Assembly (NCBI GenBank): GCA_027420455.1
Contig: DAIBJA010000023.1
Span: 70,427-102,806, forward strand
DNA length: 32,380 bases
Reading direction: 5' to 3'
Origin: Clostridia bacterium
Lineage (GTDB): Bacteria; Bacillota; Sulfobacillia; JAJZYS01; JAJYTV01
This document shows, piece by piece, positions 1-9,591 of the stretch. The position numbers and the translations under genes are program-made. Within the stretch, counting starts at the first letter, position 1. Each line of letters begins with the position of its first letter. The notes under the pieces are model-generated. The model ran no database searches and was not told the DNA's origin. It saw nothing but the letters and a program-made list of their open reading frames with translations.

Positions 1-546
1 TACTTCTGGCAGTTGGCGGAGGGCAGCTTTCAGAATCTTCACATCGAAGTCGGTCCGAGCGGCTTCGATGGCTACCGCCTGGCGTCGGCAGCGCTGACGT
101 GGCGCGATGGGCGCATCGCGCTCCAGGATCTCCTGGCGGGGCGGATCAGGGTCCTGCGCCGCGGGCAGTTGCGCCTGCGCCTCGTGATGAGTCAGCAGGC
201 CCTGCGCGCGGCCGTCGCCGAGGCGATGCGCCAGGCGATGCCGGCGGGTGCCTCCGGCAGTCTCCCGGCGATCGCCGTGACGCCTAAGGCCATCACCCTG
301 CGCGGCACCGTCACATTCCTCGACCTGCCCGTGCAGTACCGCATCGATGGCGACCTCGTGTTGCAGCAAGACGGCAGGGTGCTCGCCTTCAAGGCACGCG
401 ACCTGAACGACTCCGTGCTGCACCTGCCGGCGGTGCCGGTCCTGCGCATGCAGGATCTGCCGGATGTTCCCGGCCTTCCGCTCCACATCGCCGGTGTCGA
501 ACTCATGCGCGGCGCATTGGCCATCACCGTCTCCGGCCCCTCGTGA
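1..546 (+). CDS. DUF2993/LmeA-like protein, 5' end outside window
   Basis: The frame is open from base 1 (tac ttc tgg cag ttg), so the TTG at 13 used by the ORF track is probably internal and the gene starts upstream of the window. The visible 180 or so residues alternate short beta-strand-like stretches (SAALTWRDGRIALQDL, ITLRGTVTFLDLPV) with one amphipathic helix (SQQALRAAVAEAMRQ). This is the pattern of the DUF2993/LmeA family, which are secreted or membrane-anchored lipid-binding-type proteins. Full-length members usually carry an N-terminal signal or membrane segment, which would lie off the left edge. The gene converges on folC with only four bases between the stop codons and no visible terminator. 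Family assignment is by overall pattern, so the specific function is unknown. Confidence 0.6.
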   Translation, partial: YFWQLAEGSFQNLHIEVGPSGFDGYRLASAALTWRDGRIALQDLLAGRIRVLRRGQLRLRLVMSQQALRAAVAEAMRQAMPAGASGSLPAIAVTPKAITLRGTVTFLDLPVQYRIDGDLVLQQDGRVLAFKARDLNDSVLHLPAVPVLRMQDLPDVPGLPLHIAGVELMRGALAITVSGPS

Positions 547-550
547 CGGC

Positions 551-1818
551 TCAGGACGGCAGAAGTCCATCGCGGCGGAGGATGCCGCGCAGTTCGCCGA
601 TCAGATAGAGCGAGCCGAAGCAGAGCACCGGGCGCCCATCTGCGCGCGCCTCATCGAGCGCGGCGGCGAGCGCCGCTTCAGGGCTCGGGTGCGCCGTACC
701 GCCCACCGCCCTGGCGGCCTCCTCCGCCGGCAGGCGCCTCGGGCTTGCCGGCGCCGCCGTATGCCAGGCGCCGACGATCTCCCGCATGGGCTCTGTCACC
801 TCGCCCGGGTCGCGGTCGGAGAGACAGCCGAACACCGCGATCGGCCTCCGCTGCCCGTACACGTCGCGCCAGGTCTCCGCGAGCGCATGGGTGCCCTGGG
901 GGTTGTGCGCACCGTCCAGCACGAGCGGCGGCTCACGCCGCACCACCTCGAACCTTCCTGGCCAGCGCACCTGCCCCAGGGCGCGCGCAGCGCCTGCGGC
1001 GGCCTCCGCGCCCAGGGTCAGGCGCAGCGCCGCGAACGCGAGAGCGCCGTTCGCCGCCTGATGGCGGCCGATGAGCCCGAAGCGCAGGCGGCCCGCGTCG
1101 CCCAGCGGGTCACGGTAGGAGAACACCGCGCCTTCATCGTCGATCGCGATGTCGTCGACCTTGATCTCGTGACCGAGGCGCCAGAGAGGGGATGAGATCT
1201 CCGCGGCCGCCGCTTCCACCACGGCCATCGCCTCGGGTGGCAGGTCGCCCACCACCGCGGGCACGCGCGGTTTGAGGATGCCCGCCTTCTCCCAGGCGAT
1301 CTTCGCCAGCGTATCGCCGAGGCGGTCCATGTGGTCCATGCCGATCGAACTCACGATCGACACCTCCGGCCGCACGACGTTGGTGGAATCATAGCGGCCG
1401 CCGAGTCCGGTCTCCCATGCGACATCCGTGACCCCTTCCGCAAGGAAGTGCATGAGGGCCACGCCGGTCCAGAGCTCAAACTCGGTCGGCGGATCCGCGA
1501 GCGGCGCAGCTGCCCGCCGCACCGCCTCCGTAGCCTGGACGAGCCCCGCCTCGTCGATGTCCTGTCCCAGCACCGAGATGCGCTCATGCGGCCGCTCGAG
1601 GTGGGGCGAGATGAAGCGGCCCGCCCTGCGCCCCGACTCTGCCAGCATCGCGGCGAGGGCGGCGGTCACGGAACCCTTGCCGTTCGTGCCCGCAACGTGG
1701 TAGAAGCGCATCGCAAACTCGGGATGGCCGAGGTTGGCGATCAGGGCCTCGGTGCGCGCGAGTCCGAGCTCGCCGAACCGTCCCGCCGAGGAGAGGTAGG
1801 CGAGCGCCTCCCCCTCCG

Positions 1819-1822
<4 letters not shown>
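551..1822 (-). CDS. folC: Folylpolyglutamate synthase / dihydrofolate synthase
   Basis: A 423-residue Mur-ligase-family enzyme that adds glutamate to folates in the cytoplasm, and in many bacteria also makes dihydrofolate from dihydropteroate. The P-loop AGTNGKGS lies at about residues 44-51. The family omega-region signature (RFISPHLERPHERI) follows, then WETGLGGRYDSTN and the SSIGMDHMDRLG magnesium/ATP region. The C-terminal ligase domain carries the LDGAHNPQG motif. Length is normal for the family. The ATG overlaps the valS stop (ATGA), so the two genes are translationally coupled and share the valS T-box leader, an order typical of Bacillota. Nothing in the sequence separates a bifunctional from a monofunctional enzyme. 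Confidence 0.95.
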
Positions 1823-4419
<2,597 letters not shown>

Positions 4420-4433
4420 CAGGTCTGCCTCCC

Positions 4434-4466
4434 AGCAAATAAAATCGACCGTCCTTCAAGGACGGC
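4434..4466 (-). terminator. Intrinsic terminator of the valS T-box leader
   Basis: On the minus strand the hairpin CCGTCC-TTGAA-GGACGG (4449-4465) is followed by TCGATTTTATTTG. It lies just after the T-box core and 30 bases before the valS ATG, as expected for the terminator alternative to the T-box antiterminator. Confidence 0.85.
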
Positions 4467-4680
4467 CTTCACCGCGGTACCACCTTGCTTCCCGCCGCTG
4501 CGCGGCGGGCGCTCGACGGGCGTCACGTGCCCTGTCCCGGCCGCACCTGAGGTCATGAAGACGTTCGGTGCGACGGCTCCGGGGCGACCGGTCTTCTGCC
4601 CTGACCGGGGATCTTGCAGCCTGGGATCCCCTCTCTTCAGGCCGGACAGGGACGCTCCCCTTCTTCGCCATTGCTTGACT
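4440..4680 (-). promoter_or_regulatory. T-box leader of valS-folC (tRNA-Val sensing)
   Basis: Reading the minus strand, the leader holds the T-box core AAGGTGGTACCGCGG (4472-4486), a GC-rich stem III-like hairpin just before it (CCCGCCGC/GCGGCGGG, 4491-4509), and upstream Stem I elements (AGAGAGG, GGCTGCAAG). A terminator follows. T-box RNAs read uncharged tRNA: the specifier pairs with the anticodon and the T-box bulge with the tRNA 3' end, which prevents termination. A GUC valine triplet at 4586-4588, directly before GCCCC, is the likely specifier because the proC leader has its specifier in the same context. The specifier position is inferred; the T-box itself is clear. Confidence 0.93.
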
Positions 4681-4684
4681 AAAG

Positions 4685-4713
4685 AGTATCCGGGAGCATG
4701 CTGCGGCTGTCAA
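4685..4713 (-). promoter_or_regulatory. Sigma-A-type promoter of valS leader
   Basis: On the minus strand, -35 TTGACA (4708-4713) and -10 GATACT (4685-4690) are separated by exactly 17 bases. The predicted start falls near 4678, at the 5' edge of the T-box Stem I region. Confidence 0.8.
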
Positions 4714-4748
4714 GGCGCGCCTGCTCGCATGGCGAAAAGGCGCGCCTG
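4714..4748 (-). terminator. Long-loop hairpin made by a repeated 10-bp palindrome
   Basis: The self-complementary decamer AGGCGCGCCT occurs twice (about 4713-4722 and 4738-4747), and the two copies can pair as a 10-bp stem with a loop of about 15 bases. It lies between the stop of the VOC gene and the -35 of valS. It may stop read-through from the upstream gene, but no clear T-run follows on the minus strand, so the terminator call is tentative. Confidence 0.4.
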
Positions 4749-4764
4749 GCGATTGGCGTCGGGC

Positions 4765-5151
4765 CTAGCCCGCTGTGCCGTCCTTCCTCTGATGCAGCCA
4801 GACCCAGTTGCCGGAGGGGTCCTGCACCGTGGCCATGAAGCACGGCGGAAACTCCGTCGTGTCGACCGTCACCGGCACGCCCTTCTGGCGCAGTTCCGCC
4901 ACGGCCGCCGCCACGTCGGGCACGGCCAAGGCGACGCCGATGGCCGCGTCTGGACCCGCCTCGAGCCGCCGTGCGATTGCCTGGGCGTCGGCGAGGATGA
5001 GCGACAGCGTCACGTTGCCGGCGTCATACTCAGCCCAGCTGTCACCAAATTCGCCGACCGCCGCGAGGCCGAGCAGATTGCCGTAGAAGTCTCGCGCGGC
5101 CGCCATATCGGATACCGCGATGCCCACGAAGTCCACACCCCGGACACGCAT
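4765..5151 (-). CDS. VOC-fold (glyoxalase/bleomycin-resistance superfamily) protein
   Basis: A 128-residue single-domain protein with the paired beta-alpha-beta modules of the vicinal-oxygen-chelate fold. The first half has DFVGIAVSDMAAARDFYGNLLGL. The second half has AVPDVAAAVAELRQKGVPV and ends in MATVQDPSGNWVWLHQ. Members bind a divalent metal and act as lyases, dioxygenases or drug-binding proteins, and nothing here fixes the substrate. The ORF track starts at a TTG (5166), but GGGAGGGG lies 5-6 bases before the ATG at 5151, which I prefer. An AT-rich stretch with TATATT upstream suggests its own weak promoter, separate from the deaminase gene. Confidence 0.85.
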   Translation of the reverse strand: MRVRGVDFVGIAVSDMAAARDFYGNLLGLAAVGEFGDSWAEYDAGNVTLSLILADAQAIARRLEAGPDAAIGVALAVPDVAAAVAELRQKGVPVTVDTTEFPPCFMATVQDPSGNWVWLHQRKDGTAG

Positions 5152-5170
5152 GGGTTCCCCTCCCAAAGAG

Positions 5171-5185
5171 TTCTTACGTCAAGAA
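5171..5185. promoter_or_regulatory. Inverted repeat between the putative -10 and the start of the VOC gene
   Basis: TTCTT-ACGTC-AAGAA is a perfect 5-bp inverted repeat lying between TATATT (a possible -10 on the minus strand) and the SD of the VOC gene. Its position would suit an operator. The arms are short and could be chance. Confidence 0.25.
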
Positions 5186-5252
5186 TATAGAACATGCGTT
5201 CGATACGCAAGAGCCGTCCACGTTAAGAAACCCGGTTACCAGGGGTGCTCGG

Positions 5253-5897
5253 CTAGAATGCCTCCGCTGGCGGTCGGCCGAGCGCCCGCAAAACGTCCGC
5301 CGCGATATCCGCGACGGGCACGCCGCAGAGCGCCGCATCCTTCAGCCGACCCGAGGCGTACAAGGCCCGTCCCAGGGCGACCGCCGCCGCGTCCTCCGCC
5401 GCAAACGCCGCCACGACGTCCGCCGACCGCGGCGACGCCCGCCGGAGCCAGGCATCCGTCTGCAGCACGAGCGAAACCGTCTGCACCATGGGCTCGGGCC
5501 CGACGACCTGCATCGCCTTGGACGCCAGGTAGGGGGTCGCGCGGGTCAGATTCGCCGCTCCGGCCCAGCCGTCCCGGGCACCGTAGCGGATCTCGCGCAC
5601 GCCGCACATGAGGGCGGCGCCGAAGCACATGGGACATGGCTCAAGCGACGTGTAGAGCACACCTGCCGCCATGTCTTCATGGGAGGCGGGCGGCACCTGC
5701 GCGAGCACGTTCATCTCCGCGTGTGCGATCCGGCTGCCGCTCAGCTGGGGTCCCTGTCGCGGCTCGTCGATCCTGTTGCGGCCCCGCAGGAGCACGGCGC
5801 CGCTCGCATCCGCATACGCCGCGCCGATCGGCAGGGAGCCGGCCCGGTAGGCCGCCCATGCCTCCTCGAGGCAGGCCAACCACGGCGCCGCGATCAT
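5253..5897 (-). CDS. Nucleoside/tRNA-type zinc deaminase
   Basis: A 215-residue member of the cytidine/deoxycytidylate deaminase superfamily. The zinc site is complete: HAE at about residues 60-62, with Glu as proton shuttle, and PCPMC at about 88-92. The rest of the core (LPIGAAYADASGAVL, GVREIRYGARDGWAG) fits the TadA/guanine-deaminase branch. At 215 residues it is longer than TadA, with about 60 extra residues after the core that are alanine-rich and probably helical. It is therefore less likely to be TadA itself and more likely a nucleoside or base deaminase. GTG (5900) and ATG (5897) are both possible starts, and AGAGAGGTG lies upstream at workable spacing for either. It is divergent from spoVB. 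Confidence 0.85.
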   Translation of the reverse strand: MIAAPWLACLEEAWAAYRAGSLPIGAAYADASGAVLLRGRNRIDEPRQGPQLSGSRIAHAEMNVLAQVPPASHEDMAAGVLYTSLEPCPMCFGAALMCGVREIRYGARDGWAGAANLTRATPYLASKAMQVVGPEPMVQTVSLVLQTDAWLRRASPRSADVVAAFAAEDAAAVALGRALYASGRLKDAALCGVPVADIAADVLRALGRPPAEAF

Positions 5898-6050
5898 CAC
5901 GCCGCAACACCTCTCTTCCGCTCCCTCTGCCCGCCGGTTTCACTTCGCAGCTTTGAGCATCAGACCTGCTCAGGGCGACGAGGCAAGGCGAGACGAGCGG
6001 CATGTTCGTCCCGGCGCGGCCATAGGCCTTTGCAGGAGGCTCGATCAAAC

Positions 6051-7565
6051 GTGGGCGCTCTCGCGCAAGGCACGCTCACCCTGTTCGGCGCAGGGCTCGT
6101 CAATCGCGTGCTCGGCTTCTTCTACCGCATCCTCCTGGCCCAACGCCTCGGCAGTCAGGGCATGGGCCTCCTGGGCTACGCGTTCCCCATCCTGCACGTG
6201 GCGATCACCGCGGCGACGGCCGGGCTGCCGGTTGCGGTCTCGAAGATCGTGGCCGAGCGGGCGGCGCTCAATCCAGGGCGTGTGCGCGAGGTGTTGCGCA
6301 CCTCGCTGCGCTTCGTGCTGGTGCTGAGTGTAGTCGCCACAGTGATCCTGTTCTTCAGCCTGCGGTTCCTCGAGACGACGGTGCTCGCCGATCCCCGTGC
6401 GATCGCGCCGCTCACAGCCCTCCTGCCGCTTCTCACCATCGTGTCCATCTCGTCGGTGCTGCGTGGCTACTTCCAGGGCCTCCAGCGCATGACGCCCTCG
6501 GCCGTCGGCCAGGTGATCGAGCAGGTCGTCCGCATCGCCAGCGCGCTTTGGCTGATCGACCGTTTTCAGCACGATGGCGTGGCAGCGATGGCTGCGGCCG
6601 CCGCCGCCGGCATGGTCGCGGGGGAACTCTGCGGCCTGCTCGTGCTGTGGGTCTCGTACCTGCTGCGCAAGGGCCCTGCCCCCGCACCGCTGCCTGTGAC
6701 GGTGCCTGACTCGACCCTGCGCGAACTGCTTGGGCAGGCCCTGCCGATCAGCGTCACACGCATCATCGGCAGCGTGACGGAGTTCCTCGACGCCGCAATC
6801 ATCCCGCGCCGGCTCGAGGCTTCCGGAATGACGCGCGATGCCGCCACGGCCTTCTTCGGCAACCTCGGCGGCATGGCGATGCCCCTGCTCTTCTTTCCGA
6901 CGGTCATCACGGCTGCCCTCAGCCAGGCGCTGGTGCCGGCCGTCTCGGACGCCTGGGCACGCGGCGACGTGGCCCTCGTGCGCCGCCGCATCGCACAGTC
7001 CCTCTATGTGGCCCTGATCGTCGCGCTGCCCACGAGCGCCGTCTTCATCGTGATGGGACACCTGCTCGGCATCCTCTTCTACGGCCAGCGGCAGGTCGGC
7101 GATCTCCTCATCCCCTTGGCCTTCGCCGCTCCCTTCGTCTACCTCGAGTCTGGCGTCTCCGCCGTCCTGCGCGGCCTCGGACGCGCGGCGCTCGCCATGA
7201 CCAACGGACTTGTGGGTTCGGCCCTGCGCCTCGTCATCGTCTACACCCTCACGGTGCTGCCGGGATTCGGCATCCGGGCCGTCATCCTGGCCATCTCGGT
7301 GGACCTCTTCATCTCGTTCTGGCTCAACTACCGCGCCCTCTGCCGGGTGACCGGCTTCGCGGCCGACCTGCGCCGCATCGTGATGCCTCCGCTCGTCGCC
7401 GGCCTCGCCCTCTTCCTCAGCCTTCGCTTCCTGGAGGATCTCGCCATGCGCTTCGGTGCCACACTCTGGGTCGCGACCCTGGCCGCGATCGGCTGCGGCG
7501 GTCTCATCTATCTCCTGCTGCTGTTGCTGCTCGGCGGCGGCAGACGGAGCTTCAACACACTATGA
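6051..7565 (+). CDS. SpoVB-like MOP-superfamily lipid flippase
   Basis: A 504-residue polytopic membrane protein of the polysaccharide-biosynthesis/MOP flippase superfamily, closest in pattern to stage V sporulation protein B. SpoVB is needed for spore cortex synthesis and probably flips lipid-linked precursors. Many hydrophobic helices are spread through the whole length. Characteristic stretches include LVNRVLGFFYRILLAQRLG at the N terminus and GIPVAVSK-like GLPVAVSKIVAER in the first third. The ORF track begins at 5679, but the first 124 codons lie antisense to the deaminase gene and look non-coding. The GTG at 6051 has AGGAGG (6034-6039) about 11 bases upstream and gives an N terminus typical of the family. 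It overlaps the next gene by 4 nt (ATGA). Confidence 0.9.
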   Translation: MGALAQGTLTLFGAGLVNRVLGFFYRILLAQRLGSQGMGLLGYAFPILHVAITAATAGLPVAVSKIVAERAALNPGRVREVLRTSLRFVLVLSVVATVILFFSLRFLETTVLADPRAIAPLTALLPLLTIVSISSVLRGYFQGLQRMTPSAVGQVIEQVVRIASALWLIDRFQHDGVAAMAAAAAAGMVAGELCGLLVLWVSYLLRKGPAPAPLPVTVPDSTLRELLGQALPISVTRIIGSVTEFLDAAIIPRRLEASGMTRDAATAFFGNLGGMAMPLLFFPTVITAALSQALVPAVSDAWARGDVALVRRRIAQSLYVALIVALPTSAVFIVMGHLLGILFYGQRQVGDLLIPLAFAAPFVYLESGVSAVLRGLGRAALAMTNGLVGSALRLVIVYTLTVLPGFGIRAVILAISVDLFISFWLNYRALCRVTGFAADLRRIVMPPLVAGLALFLSLRFLEDLAMRFGATLWVATLAAIGCGGLIYLLLLLLLGGGRRSFNTL

Positions 7566-8476
7566 GTCGCCATCTTGCCTGCGCGTTCCTGGCGGCCCTG
7601 CTCCTGCTCTCCGGCTGCGGCGCTTCGCGTCCCGTGGCGCCTTTGCCCGAGGTGCCCGTCGGCAACCTCGGCGCCCCTCTGGCGCTCGCTCCCCTGCTGC
7701 TGGGTGCGGGCGGCCCTGGTACCCTGCTCTCCGGCAGCGGCCCCAGGGGGCTCGCATCACCGTTTCTCGTCGCCCCCGCGACCGATCTCCCGCAGCTCAG
7801 CGCACAGGGCTTCACGGTCATCGGGGGCCTCTGCCGCACCTCGCCTCAGACGCTCCTCTGGCATGGCGACACCGTGTTCGGCTGGACCGACCTCGCCCGG
7901 GGACCTCTCTACCTTGCGCCCGGCGCCGATCCCAGGACGCTCGCGATCGCCGTCGCTCGCTACAAGGGCGTGCTCGACAAACTTCCGACCGTGCTGACCG
8001 CCCAAGGTGGCGTACGTGCATTCCTGCAGGATCCGGCGGGGTTTCTTCTCGCGCCCGAACCGCTCGCGAGCTCGCTCGTGGCCAAAGGCAAAGCCGAGAT
8101 CGCGCAGCCGCTCGCCGACGAGCTTGGCCCGTACCCCACCTGCCTCGTCTTCACCCGCTCGCAGGTTTTGCACCAGGACCCCCTGCTCGTGCTCGCACTT
8201 CTCCGCCGTCTCAACGCGGGGCTCCTCGAGATCGCCGCCGAAAGCCCGCGGCGCGAGCTGCCCGAACTCCGGGCGCTCGCGCCGACCCTGCCGGCTACGG
8301 CCATCCTGCGTGCGATGGCCGTAGCCCGCGAGGAACAACTCTTCCGCGATACGGTACTACTCGACCCCCAGGACCTCCGCCTGCTGCATGACGAGATCGC
8401 GCCCGGCGTCTGGCCCCGGGGCGCCATCGACCTCGGTCCTGCGCGCACGGCGCTGGAGCGGCCGTTCGTCCGCTAG
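7562..8476 (+). CDS. Orphan ABC-type substrate-binding lipoprotein (SsuA/NMT1-like)
   Basis: A 304-residue lipoprotein: a short basic N terminus, a hydrophobic core and the lipobox LLSGC with Cys19 as the lipidation site. The mature part resembles the nitrate/sulfonate/taurine and NMT1/THI5-like periplasmic binding proteins, with GAPLALAPLLLGAG near the start, AQGGVRAFLQDPAGFLLAPEPLA in the middle, and a helical C-terminal lobe. No permease or ATPase gene is next to it. Translation is coupled to spoVB (ATGA overlap), so it may work with the flippase or use a transporter encoded elsewhere. Its last 120 bases are antisense to the GNAT gene. The ligand is unknown. Confidence 0.75.
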   Translation: MSRHLACAFLAALLLLSGCGASRPVAPLPEVPVGNLGAPLALAPLLLGAGGPGTLLSGSGPRGLASPFLVAPATDLPQLSAQGFTVIGGLCRTSPQTLLWHGDTVFGWTDLARGPLYLAPGADPRTLAIAVARYKGVLDKLPTVLTAQGGVRAFLQDPAGFLLAPEPLASSLVAKGKAEIAQPLADELGPYPTCLVFTRSQVLHQDPLLVLALLRRLNAGLLEIAAESPRRELPELRALAPTLPATAILRAMAVAREEQLFRDTVLLDPQDLRLLHDEIAPGVWPRGAIDLGPARTALERPFVR

Positions 8477-8941
8477 ATCGCATGTCATGAGGAGGATGGG
8501 CCGCGGGAAGCGGCGCCCGGTGAGGCGGCCCACCGCCCGGAAGCCGACCGAGCGGTAGCAGGCGACGGCGCGCCCATTGCGCTCCTCCACCCGCAGGTAG
8601 ACGTCCTTGAGCCGCAGGTGCTCCTGGGCGTAGGCCAGCACGAGAGCCAGGACGCGCCTGCCGTAGCCGCGTCCGAGATCCCCTGCCTGTGCGATTCCGA
8701 TGCGCACCTCGGCCGTGCGCTCGCCGCGGCGCATGTCGAAGATCTCGACCTCGCCGATGGCGCGTTCATGGAGCATGATCCAGAAGACCTGCCGTCGCCG
8801 CCTGTCCCACAGCTCGCTCCAGGGTCCGGCCTCGATCGTTCTGCCAAAGCTCTGGGCGTCCTCGTCGCCGCTCCAGTCGAGGGTCATCTGGTCCTGCCGG
8901 CGGCGTGGCAGCAAAAAGAGATCCTGGTCGCGCAACTCCAT
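8357..8941 (-). CDS. GNAT-family N-acetyltransferase
   Basis: An acetyl-CoA-dependent acyltransferase of the RimJ/RimL-like branch. The acceptor-side strand ends in IGEVEIFDMRRGERTAEVRIGI. The CoA-binding motif A is IAQAGDLGRGYGRRVLALVLAYAQ, and motif B is VEERNGRAVACYRSVGFRAVGRL. The GNAT core ends near RPILLMTCDL; the roughly 40 residues after it lie opposite the lipoprotein gene, are basic and low in complexity, and may be a non-conserved tail. The ORF track starts at a TTG (8959), but the ATG at 8941 with GAGGTG about 10 bases upstream is the better start. Its substrate (protein N terminus, amino acid or drug) cannot be told. It follows engB on the same strand. Confidence 0.85.
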   Translation of the reverse strand: MELRDQDLFLLPRRRQDQMTLDWSGDEDAQSFGRTIEAGPWSELWDRRRRQVFWIMLHERAIGEVEIFDMRRGERTAEVRIGIAQAGDLGRGYGRRVLALVLAYAQEHLRLKDVYLRVEERNGRAVACYRSVGFRAVGRLTGRRFPRPILLMTCDLADERPLQRRARRTEVDGAPGPDAGRDLVMQQAEVLGVE

Positions 8942-9015
8942 TAGGGCAAGGCACCTCAAGTCTAGTGAGATGTCCTGCGACTTCGCCGAAATGACGACCA
9001 GTCCCTTTATGTAAA

Positions 9016-9591
9016 TTAGCCCATCGGAACCTGTCGGATGGTGGCGATGAAGCTTTCGATGGCCTGCCTGCCCTCGAGCGTCCGCGCCGACCAGAACACG
9101 ACGGGAGCATCGCTGCCGAGCGTCTCGACGATCTCCTTCTCCCGGCTGCGCCAGCTGCCGCGACCCACCTGGTCCGCCTTGCCGAGCAGGAGCAGAAGAG
9201 GGTCTCCACGCCGTTTGAGAAGCTCATGCCAGACGATGTCGAGCTCGCTCGGCCGGTGGCGGATGTCCACAAGCTGCACCGCCGCGCAGAGTGCCTCGCG
9301 TCGCTGGGCGTAGCGCTCGAGCAGTGCCGTCTGGCGGCGCTGCTGCTCCTTCGACATGTGCGCGTAGCCGTAGCCGGGCAAGTCCACCAGCAGGACACCG
9401 TCGCCGGCGTAGAAGTTCAAGGTGCGCGTACGGCCGGGGTCACGGGACGTGCGCGCGACCTTGGCTCCCGCCAACGCGTTGATCAGGCTCGACTTGCCGG
9501 CGTTCGAGCGGCCGAACAGCGCCACCTCCCGCATACCGGTCACAGGCCAGCTCTCGAACGCCATGGCCGACTGCAGGAAACGCAGGCGCAT
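9016..9591 (-). CDS. engB: Ribosome-biogenesis GTPase EngB/YsxC
   Basis: A 191-residue TRAFAC GTPase that helps assemble the large ribosomal subunit and is essential in many bacteria. G1 is GRSNAGKSS at about residues 27-35, the G2 region is TSRDPGRTRTLNFY, and G3 is DLPGYGYAHMS (70-80). G4 reads GKAD (137-140), whereas the family usually has TKAD or NKxD. Since only the residue before Lys differs, GTP binding is likely kept. G5 is probably FWSART. The ATG shares its A with the lon stop codon (TGATG), so the two are translationally coupled, as in Bacillus lonA-ysxC. Confidence 0.96.
   Translation of the reverse strand: MRLRFLQSAMAFESWPVTGMREVALFGRSNAGKSSLINALAGAKVARTSRDPGRTRTLNFYAGDGVLLVDLPGYGYAHMSKEQQRRQTALLERYAQRREALCAAVQLVDIRHRPSELDIVWHELLKRRGDPLLLLLGKADQVGRGSWRSREKEIVETLGSDAPVVFWSARTLEGRQAIESFIATIRQVPMG

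Noticed and set aside
4456-4713. 85-aa minus-strand ORF
   Set aside because: It overlaps the valS promoter, T-box core and Stem I; this is leader RNA, not coding.
5679-6050. N-terminal extension of the SpoVB-like ORF
   Set aside because: This part is antisense to the deaminase gene and shows no membrane helix. A well-spaced AGGAGG precedes the GTG at 6051.
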